Shown here piece after piece: positions 55,785 to 64,000 of a stretch of 64,000 nt of DNA (position 1 is its first letter; every line of letters begins with the position of its first letter). The stretch is from positions 14,574,267-14,638,266 of the forward strand of contig ML681997.1 of assembly GCA_007922195.1 (NCBI GenBank), in the 5' to 3' direction. The notes beneath the pieces were generated by a model. It was not told where the DNA came from. It made no database searches and was given only the letters and a program-made list of their open reading frames with translations. The translations under genes and the position numbers were made by a program. The stretch is from Podocnemis expansa. Lineage: Eukaryota > Chordata > Testudines > Podocnemididae.

Positions 55785-56275
55785 GGTGGTCCGGTAATCA
55801 GGGCACTTGCAGAGGATGTGGATTTGAGTCTCTGCTCTGCAGCAAACTTGCTCTGTGATTTTGGGCACCTTATTTAGGGCTTATCTACACTGACTCACAG
55901 TTTGGCCTGTGGAGCCACTGCTCATCAAAGTGTTTGGCTGTAACTCCTTTATGTGGGAAGTGTGGGTATGAACAGCAAGATTTAGTAATGTAATCTTCAA
56001 ATTGAACTACATTAATGTGAACTAGGAATCTCTTAGTTCACCCCACAACAATCATATGGGGGAGTTACAGTTCAGCACTTTGATATGCAGCTTTACTTAC
56101 ACTCCTGTAGTCTGAATGATGAGTTTCATAGATGTAGCTTAATCATGTGTGACTCCATTCACCATCTGTGCAATGGGTATAATTGTATTGCCCTATCCTA
56201 CAGGAGAATTATGAGGATAAATATATGGAAGATGGTGATGTGCTCGGATAGTATGGTAATACGGCCGTACAAGTG
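55785..56275 (+). repeat. MIR-like SINE split by a foldback element
   Basis: Left part: GGTGGTCCGGTAATCAGGGC (box A-like), GGATTTGAGTCTCTGCTCTG (box B-like), TGATTTTGGGCACC. Right part from 56139: CATGTGTGACTCCATTCACC, ATCTGTGCAATGGGTATAAT, GTGCTCGGATAGTATGGTAA, the usual order of amniote MIR-type SINEs. Confidence 0.75.
55877..56138. mobile_element. Foldback element, copy e1, inserted in SINE
   Basis: TTA flanks at 55874-55876 and 56139-56141. Removing the insert restores SINE order. The left end GGGCTTATCTACACTG resembles the other foldback ends; the right end is decayed. An inner inverted pair, CATCAAAGTGTTTGGCTGTA and GTTCAGCACTTTGATATGC, is clear. It has none of the repeated motifs of types a-d. 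Confidence 0.65.
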
Positions 56276-58510
56276 TGTCAGATAGCTCTACTTATAAGCT
56301 TTACTAGGAAGAAGGTCTTGCAGCAAGTGGTGGATTTATGCATTTTTCCCACAGATTCCATGAAAACACCTTGGAACTTTCTGTGGGTCCTGCCTATTTA
56401 TGTAAACTTTAGATTCTAAACAAATGCACAGCTTTTTGGTGCACTGAGAAATCTGGTGGTGGTAAGAAAATATTTTAATTAGACTTCCTTAGTGTCGACT
56501 CAATCTTTTTCCTTGCATGATCACATGTCCCACAAACGTTGATAAAAAAGATTTATTGATCTTGGTTTATCTTTTTTCATCTACCATCTGCACTACCTGC
56601 CACATAGCTCAAGAACATAGATTTGTGTCACCCTGGTACGTAGATTTATTACACTGATGCCTAGATCTGCACTTTTACACAGTGGCAGAGAATCAATATG
56701 TACAACCCATCCAGCTAGTAATTCCGCTTCTTATAATAACCCTATAGTCAATAAACTGAGAAGCTTTTTGATTTTATTGTTTACTCAGACACTAGTCAAC
56801 ATCTTTACCTTTCCCATTAATTATATAATCACAGCTTTCCTTGGACAAGATGAGTAGATGAGTCCTATTGACTCTTGTGCAATTTTTTTGCTGCTGGGCT
56901 AAGAAAAGATACGGCCGGGTAACTCGGAGCAGTTTAGACCCATCTCTACTGTGATTCCTACTACATGTGGCAACAGCTAGGCAGCCGGTGTTCTTTCTGT
57001 TCTTTCCTAACTATATTCATATTGCTGTCACCTGGTGTTTCTTTGTCTATTTGTTGTACCCAGCTGTTATCTCTTGTCACACATTTAGGTCCTGATCGAC
57101 CATGAGATAGATATGGGGCAGACTCCTGCGAGAATGCAGAGACTTGAAGTCAAAGGGGGTTCTGTGAGGGCTCAGCAACTGGTTTGTTTGCTATCTGTTG
57201 CTGGATCAAGGCTAAAAATTGTAAGCTATTTGCATCAAGGACCATCTTTTTGTGACTTGGGCCACCACAATGCAGTTCTGGTCTCTTCTAGCAGCTATTG
57301 TGACTGGTAAAATGATAATACTAAAGAGCTGAGTATTTATGCAAGGAATAATTATTTGTTAATGATCAGCAAAACAAGCAATAGAATATGTTCAGAAAAA
57401 TCTCACTTAAACTTTCAATCAGAAAGATTTTGTCTTTTGAAAGTCACTTGTGTGACTAACAGACTTGGTGGTGCTATGCAGAATTCAACCAAGAACTTAC
57501 TGATTATCGACTGTCCCTTGCAATAGGCAGATGGATTTAAAAATCAAACAGGAAACACAAAGCATAAAACACTGACGTTCTTCAAAGGCTTGTGTGAGTT
57601 AGATGAAAGGGTCAGTTTGACCTGTATGTTCCCTAGCATTTCTTTTTGAAGGGCAAAGAAGGGAGAGATTGGTAAGGCAGAATTCTTTGCTATACATATA
57701 AATAGCACAGCTCACTTGTGCTTTACAAGGGATAACAACACATGGAGTGCAAAGATGAAAATAAAAAAAGCCAATGGAAGCAATAGCAAGATACACTACA
57801 TTAAAATATCAAAAGCCATTGACAAGTCAGGTGTAGTTCTGGACCTTCCTAGCTCCTTGATGTCCTATAATCATCATCAATTGGAAGATGAAAGCATTTC
57901 CTCATGGTATTGGGACAAATGTCTATGAGACAAAAGAGGAAAGTTTTCCAACATTGGGCCAATTCTCTGTTGAGGTAAATGGATGGAACTCCAGCAAAAT
58001 CAATGGATGTCGACCCTTCTACACCAATGGAGTATTTGGGTCACAGCCTTTCTGTTGTAAACTGTTTGTACTTACACACGCACACAGCCTGCTTGTCTTC
58101 TCCAATATATATTAATTGACAGCTCAAGCACAACACAGTATGAGGCACTCTGTATCTTAGAATGGGTCTTAATATTATAAGACAGATAGATATGAATCAT
58201 ATGAGGTTCTTTATCACCTTAAAATCAGAATAAATAGAACAATCAAAAAGAAATGTGTCAAAAGCTTCTAATTATTAATTTTGTTTTGTAGAGGTAGTCA
58301 AAGAAGAAAATGGGATGTTTCTATTTGGCAGGGCTAGAAACAGACTAGTTTTTAGCTTTTAAATTTTTTTTGTAAAGATGTTCACCTACACTTTGATGGT
58401 GATACAGACACAAGATTTACAGTTTGCTCTGAAAAGCCAAGGCTCAGGATCTCTGGGCTATAAAGATTCTTGCCTCTGTGGATTGGCCCCATAACAGGAG
58501 GACCTGTAAG
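56276..58510. other. No gene seen
   Basis: AT-rich. Around 57955-58045, GGGCCAATTCTCTGTTGAGG opposite CACCAATGGAGTATTTGGGT looks like an old short palindromic amniote repeat. It is too decayed for a firm call. Confidence 0.45.
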
Positions 58511-59181
58511 AAAGGCTGGATTAAGAGGTTCAGGGGATCCAGCCTGCACACTTTTGTGGGCCCTACTATATGGGGTTTGGGCCCCAACTGTGGGCCCCTA
58601 CCTGGGGCTCTGACCACCCCATGGTAGCCTAGGGGCAAGGTGGGGAGGTCCAGGGCCCTGTGGACAGGGGCTGTGCTCAGTGGCACTCCTGTCCTGTCCT
58701 GCCCCTGGGCCAGCTGTTCTGCCTCAGTGGGAGGAGCTAGCCAGTGCTCAGAGCAGCCTCTCGAGGTGGTGCTCCAGGACCCAGAGCACTGATGGGCTGC
58801 TTGCTGGGACCCCAGAAAGTCAGCCACACAAGCCTGATAAGTGGGAGCCCTGCCTCCAGCACTATGACCTGATAATGCTTCGGGCCCTGGGGAGCTGCGC
58901 TGGAGGGCTGCATGGGAGTCCACCTCGTGCACCAGCCGGCCCTGCCCATAGAGTGCAGTAGCCACATGCCAACCTACCCCACCTCTGGGGCAGACCAGTC
59001 ATCCTTGTGGCAGGGTGAGAGTGCCGTGGCCGCTGGCTTCAGAACCCGCCTGCCTAGCTCCAGTACCCCAGCCCTGCAGGGCTGGATGAGTAGCAGCTTT
59101 AGGGGCTGCAGCTCGGCTCCAAGCTTCAGGCCAGGGTCTTGGGGCTGCATCCCCTAAAACTCCTGAGTTAATCAGGCCCTG
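58511..59181. mobile_element. hAT-type element with GC-rich interior (probable)
   Basis: AAAGGCTGGATTAA and TTAATCAGGCCCTG are an imperfect inverted pair. Flanks CCTGTAAG (58503-58510) and CCTATAAA (59182-59189) match at six of eight, fitting a decayed 8-bp duplication. Overlapping frames inside on both strands are products of GC-richness. Confidence 0.5.
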
Positions 59182-59189
59182 CCTATAAA

Positions 59190-60930
59190 ACACATTTGTG
59201 CGCACGTTACACTGCATCATCCTTCTTGGCCCACCCTGGCAGTGAGGGCTTTTGCTTTTGTAGTTTTAATCACTTTGAAAGATAAGTTCAGAAATGCTCT
59301 GTACATGGCTCCCTGTTAGTTTCCTCACCTATGCTCCTTTTTGAAGTAGCCAGAAATTGTCACCCTTTGTGGCACTAACAACAAGTCTGAGGCAGAAGTG
59401 TTAACACTGGCACAATGAGCCATCTGTAGGTGCCCAGTGTCAGTCTCTGTTTCTGGAATTTTTAATGAAAAGCTCTGTGCAAGGGGTGTTTACGCAGAAA
59501 AGTGCTGGGGACTGTCTTTCCTTGACACTGGCTTGGAAGTTTTATGTGCAGGTTTCTGTTTTTTGACCATTTACCCTCATGGCCATTTTAGCTGAGAAAC
59601 AAGTGACAGGAGCAACAATATAACAACAAAGAATGAAAAGCTGAAAAGACACAAAACATGACACTAGTTCTCTGAACAAAGCTGTACAATAGAGTCAACT
59701 CAGTTCCATCTGGATGTTCTTCTTGGTGAATAGATATGTGAAATAGGAATTTTCATGTAAATTGATGTCAGCAGCCTTGAAAATAACTAGTGCTTATGAC
59801 AGAAAGAGCGAAGAGCAGACGTTTTCAAGGGAAATCAATGTACAGATTGATGGATGAGCTTTTTTTTTGGAATAAATTGCTAAACCTGTGACAATGAAAG
59901 TCTTTCTTTGGCCGAGTACACAATTTTAAGAAGCTTTTTGATTTGAAGGTCTGAATTACCCAACTGCAAGCATCATGCTATGTATAACTTTTAATAATCT
60001 ATTTTAAAACAAGTGTAAAGCAACACCAATTCAGACCACTATTGTAATGAATAGTTGATTTGCCAGGTAAAACTGGGGACCATATTGAATGGTCCATTTT
60101 AAAAAGAACTTCAGTGGACTGCAATGACTAGGTTTGCTTAAAAAAGGGATGGAATAGTATGTGTATTTTTACAGGGCAAAAGGAAACAGCCTGGACAACT
60201 GAAATCTCTCTCTCTGTGTTTAGTGTCGAAAGCACAAAGATTATGCTGAGCTGATTAAACAAGCTTAAAATTGTATTACAGCAGAGGTTGCGAGGCTGCA
60301 ATGAGAGCCAAAATATGATTGGCAAAATAGACATGACATATTGTAAAACAGATAAACTGATAACAGCTTTTTACCGAATAGCATCTGCTAGTCGCTTGGG
60401 AAATTAGGGTGGAATGCAACTGTTCTTATAAATCACGGAACAGCATTGCCGTCATCAAGAATTTCCTTCCTTAATTTTATAAGTAGGTTATTACTGTTGC
60501 TCTTGTTTATTTATTAAAGATCTAGACACTCAGACTAGTTGTGTCTGAATGTGCTGGGGAGGGGGGTGAATCTGCACCCCCTTCTATACACAAGGGTGAG
60601 AGGGGCAATTTGGATCATACATTAATGTTAGAGTTCCTCAAAACTTTTGTCTGTTGACAGACATAAAGAATGTCTGGTTTATTGGATAAAATCACTTAAC
60701 GTTTGTGGTTTCTGACATTATTCAGAAGAACAGCAGAAGACGGAAAAGGAAGTCTCTATTATCTTGAAATTAGCTTAAAATAGGGCTGCTTTCTTTCTCA
60801 TAGAAATGATTTTCTATTTGTTGCTTCAGAGATAATTGCATGTGCTGACGGCATTCTTCTGTTTGTTTGGACTACAAAGATTAGAAGTACTCAAATGAGC
60901 TGGTCAAAGAAGTTTTGATAGAACCACATT
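59190..60930. other. No gene seen
   Basis: AT-rich unique DNA with no supported feature. Confidence 0.5.
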
Positions 60931-60939
60931 CAACTGGAA

Positions 60940-61280
60940 CAGTGGTTGTTAAATGTTTTTCCTCAGGATCCACTTGAAAAAAAAATCATTTAGGCCCGGG
61001 ACCCAACAATTACATCTTTGAGCAATGCATCCCATTATTTTGGTGGCGGCTCCACTTTATACCTACATTAAACCTCATAAAGCTGCTATCCCCACCAGCC
61101 ACACACTGCCCTCTGCTCCCCTCCCATCCTGTCCCCTTCATCCTCTATCATCCCCTCTGTCTCCTCACATCTCTGTTTCCCCCCCCAGCCTCAGCCTGGA
61201 ACCTGTTCCCCCAACCTGTAAACAAAGGCAGCTAGCAGCAGCTTCCACAGGGGGAGGCAAGTAGGAAATTGCAGCCAACT
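60940..61280. mobile_element. hAT-type element, sister of the 50.25 kb copy
   Basis: CAGTGGTTGTTAAATGTTTT through GACCCAACAATTACATCTTT and GAGCAATGCATCCC is the complement of the 50.25 kb element. TCAACTGGA occurs just before it (60930-60938) and again at 61280-61288, a plausible 8-9 bp duplication. The far terminus is decayed and the second half is a C-rich run. Confidence 0.6.
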
Positions 61281-61289
61281 CAACTGGAT

Positions 61290-61545
61290 TCTAATCATAA
61301 GTCTCATGCTCCATTCCCCAAATCACTTTTTGTTGCCCTTCTCTGGACTTTCTCCAGTTTGCCCATGTCCATTCTGTAGTGGGGGACCAAAACTGGATAA
61401 AATATTTCAAATTTGGCCTCACCAGTGTTGAATAGAAGGGAATAATCATTTCTGTTGATCTGCTGGCAATGGTCCTACTGATGCAGCCCAAAATGTCGTT
61501 AGCTTTCTTGGCAATAAGGCTTTCTACATTTCCTGGCAATCCTAG
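61290..61545 (-). pseudogene. CR1 LINE fragment, reverse transcriptase C-terminus
   Basis: The minus frame gives AKKANDILGCISRTIASRST then EMIIPFYSTLVRPNLKYFIQ and FWSP, the same block as the 47.4 and 19.9 kb CR1 fragments but more diverged. Truncated at both sides. Confidence 0.85.
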
Positions 61546-62653
61546 TCTGGGGCTGTTTGCCTGCCCCGTCTTGCACTACGACAGCTTGTGAACTGTGCTG
61601 CTCCTTCCTGCTTGATGTACTAGACTGTTCAGTTATTATCACCATTAGTGTTGTCATGGCTAGGTCAATTCAGTACATGCCCAGAAACATTAAGATTTTC
61701 CTGATCCCTCACATAGTCTTAATCCTTTTGCACTGTGGGACCTAATGAGGTATTAGTAGTGCCCAAGAAGTCTAAGCATTGCAATACTACAACTGCAAGA
61801 CATTTAGCAGAGTTATTTCACCTCTGCTGATTCAGGTAATCCACTGAGAGAAAACCCAACTCTTCTTACTCACAGTGCTATTTCATCATTCTTTGTTTTC
61901 CCAACTATCTCTATGCATGACTGACTATGCAGCTGCAGCGCCTTTCCCCATCTGTCAGTATACTGAAACCCCCTCAACAAATTCCAGGCTGCCACTTAGT
62001 TCTGAGTTAGGGTCCATTCAGTCATCTTGGTGCTGCCTCTTCCCTGCCTGACTACCTGGTTCATTTTCCAAATGTTATGTTACCATCCAAATTATGGCAT
62101 CCAAGTCTTGGCCATGTGGGTTAGTAGTGCCCCGCTAGCTACTTTCTTCAGTCTCTCTTCTCCCCAAAATTGCTACTGATTCCCTGATCACCTAAGATCA
62201 CATTGAGATGCCGGAATGTGGAAGACTCATAAACTGGCTTACAGCTGTTGTAGGGAACATGTTAGGAATAGGCAGGAGGGAGTGTGCTCTAGCACTCCAG
62301 CAAGCAGAAGGATAGCCAGGGAAATATTGGTTTCAGCTTAATGTGGTCGGATTTCCCATTAGGCACTGTAGGGCCTACGAAGGAGGGAAAAAATTTAAAA
62401 AAGAGAAAAAATAAGGAAAATTATGTGGTTTAGCATTAGAATAGTTTAAAGTGCATTATGTCAATTGACATAATTCAATTGGCGTTCACCCCTCTTTTTG
62501 CACATTTCGAAGTGAAAGTGCGTAGGGACTACGTACACCAAAATTTGGGCCTGAATGTGGTGCAGCTTTTAGCAACCCTGAGTTATTCCAGGACTAAACC
62601 CTGATCAGTTGAAACATCAGAGAAGCAGAAAAGTAGCTTACAGCCACTTCCTC
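61546..62653. other. No gene seen
   Basis: No supported feature. Confidence 0.45.
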
Positions 62654-63650
62654 TGTGCTGTGGTTTGGGTCTAGGGGACTGATTATGATTTTTTTTCATG
62701 TTAATATTTCATATTTGTAATAATCCATATGTGATATCCCATGTTTGTAAGCTGCTAAGAGTGCTTATATGGTTTCTGTGTAGGTATCATACCTGTATTA
62801 GAAATTAAAAATCTGTTTGTTTTTATGTGTGTTCCAAGCTGTTTGATTCCAAGGCAATCTCAGACTGGGTGTCTGCAAAACTATTGTCATCTTAATGGCC
62901 CATTAATGGGACTCACGGCTGCAGTGGACCTAGGGAGAAACCTGTTTGGGTAATCACCCAGACTGACCGTTTGACTCAACTCCATTTTGATTTGGCAAGG
63001 ACTCTGAGAGCGTGGGAGGAACAAAGGTGATGAAAAAGGCAATAGCCCCATCTCCATTCTGTCTTTAGTCTTCAGTCTGTCTGCAACCAATGCCCTCCTC
63101 TGGGACTATTCTTCTGGGACTAAACAAAGGACTGTGACCCACTCAAGTGCTGGGTGCATACCAGAGGAATCGGATTAACCTGCAAACTACAGATTTATCA
63201 AGGACTTCTCTCTATGAACTCTAAATCATTTGTATGTATGTGTTTCACTTTGACCGTTTAACATCTCTCATATTTGGATTGTTTTCTTTTTATATTAAAC
63301 CTTTAGTTGTAGTTACTAAAGCATTGGCTGGCAGCATGGTATTTTGGGTAAGATCCAAGCCTATATTGTTCTGGGTGATGTGGCTGACCCTTTGGGGTCA
63401 GGAGAACCTATTTCTTTGAGACACCCAGTGGCCAGAGGGGACCATAGGAACTGATGTGCAGAAAGGGGGCTGTTTCTGTTTTGTTATGCTTGGTGATGAC
63501 CAGAGTGGGGAATCAGAAGCATGTTTTGTTACTGACTGGGAGACTGGTTAAAGTACCACCTGTCAGTGGTTTGAGGACTCAGCCTCTGCTTTTACACTTT
63601 GCCCTGATTTTGGCACATTCAGTAGGTTATCCCAGGAGGTCCGGGTCACA
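62654..63650 (+). mobile_element. Solo LTR, LTR family X, copy A
   Basis: Begins TGTGCTGTGGTTTGGGTC and ends GGTCCGGGTCACA. It aligns throughout with copy B (inverted) and copy C: AATCCATATGTGATATCCCA, TTTATATTAAACCTTTAG (a polyadenylation-like ATTAAA), GTGGCTGACCCTTTGGGGTC, CAGAAGCATGTTTTGTTACT. Flanks TTCCTC and TTCCCT do not give a clean 5-bp duplication. No internal viral genes adjoin. The shared frame starting MCRKGAVSVLLCLVMTR in A and B simply reflects nucleotide identity. Confidence 0.75.
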
Positions 63651-64000
63651 TTCCCTGCATCCTGCACTGAGCACAGCTTGGCTAGACCCTGGTATCTGAT
63701 CTGGAGGAGTTCAGATAATTTTTTTCAAAAAAATCTGGAAGGTGAAATTTGGAGAAGAGGAAAACAGATAAAATTATATGCCACAATTATGATGACCATG
63801 CACCCAATCCAAAACAATGAGCAGAACTCACTTTCATTATTAATGGCCTCTAGGACTGGAATTGGAAGCAAAATTAATTGACAAGAGGGACTTTAATAAT
63901 GATTTTATATGGCCATAATGCTCCAATATATTTGGGAGAAGCTGCATTCTCACCCTCTCTGAAGCTTCCAGGTACTTAATCACTAATAACCTATTCAATA
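63651..64000. other. No gene seen
   Basis: AT-rich end of the window. Nothing is supported. Confidence 0.5.

Noticed and set aside
1..64000. Host gene exons
   Set aside because: No frame with a recognisable conserved host domain flanked by splice-like signals was seen. An exon too short to recognise by eye cannot be excluded.

Overview
The window looks like intergenic or intronic DNA from a sauropsid amniote, most likely a turtle. This is an inference. It rests on CR1 LINE fragments ending in the typical repeated ATCATAGA-type tail, MIR-like SINEs, many Penelope-like element (PLE) relics, a DIRS-like element and several dispersed families carrying terminal inverted repeats (TIRs). I see no host exon, no complete protein-coding gene, no functional tRNA or rRNA and no CRISPR. 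Every coding trace I recognise is a decayed transposon protein: CR1 reverse transcriptase, PLE reverse transcriptase plus GIY-YIG nuclease, and DIRS Gag. Layout: 0-9 kb is AT-rich unique sequence with a few PLE scraps, a SINE and a 0.4 kb foldback element. 9-12.7 kb holds two large foldback elements with GC-rich cores. 13.27-18.95 kb is a 5.7 kb DIRS-like element in minus sense. 19.4-27 kb has CR1 fragments, a solo LTR with a 4-bp target duplication, and a CR1 broken by two nested insertions. 28-39 kb is dense in PLE foldbacks, a Tigger-like DNA transposon and two solo LTRs of one family; a third copy lies at 62.65-63.65 kb. 41-51 kb has hAT-type elements, PLE pieces, one GTCGAC-type and one TTCGAA-type foldback, and a CR1 with a 10-N assembly gap. 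53-56 kb is a stack of nested insertions: three different foldback elements sit in two PLE copies and one SINE. 58-64 kb has hAT-type elements, a CR1 end and the third LTR. The most interesting content is a set of about eleven foldback elements. They share a terminal signature near GGSTATGTCTACAC, or GGCTGTGTTCACAC, and where both junctions can be read most make 3-bp target duplications. Their arms, however, are built from different short palindromic motifs (GTCGAC, TTCGAA, TTGAATT-like, AGTTCAAACT-like), and some carry variable GC-rich cores. Second come the PLE remnants. Many are head-to-head inverted pairs with one arm consistently shorter, and they contain a hammerhead-ribozyme-like motif. 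Third, the DIRS-like element shows both inverted terminal repeats and an internal complementary region, but I could not see its reverse transcriptase or tyrosine recombinase. All boundaries were read by eye and should be taken as accurate to a few bases where a target duplication is named, and to tens of bases otherwise.
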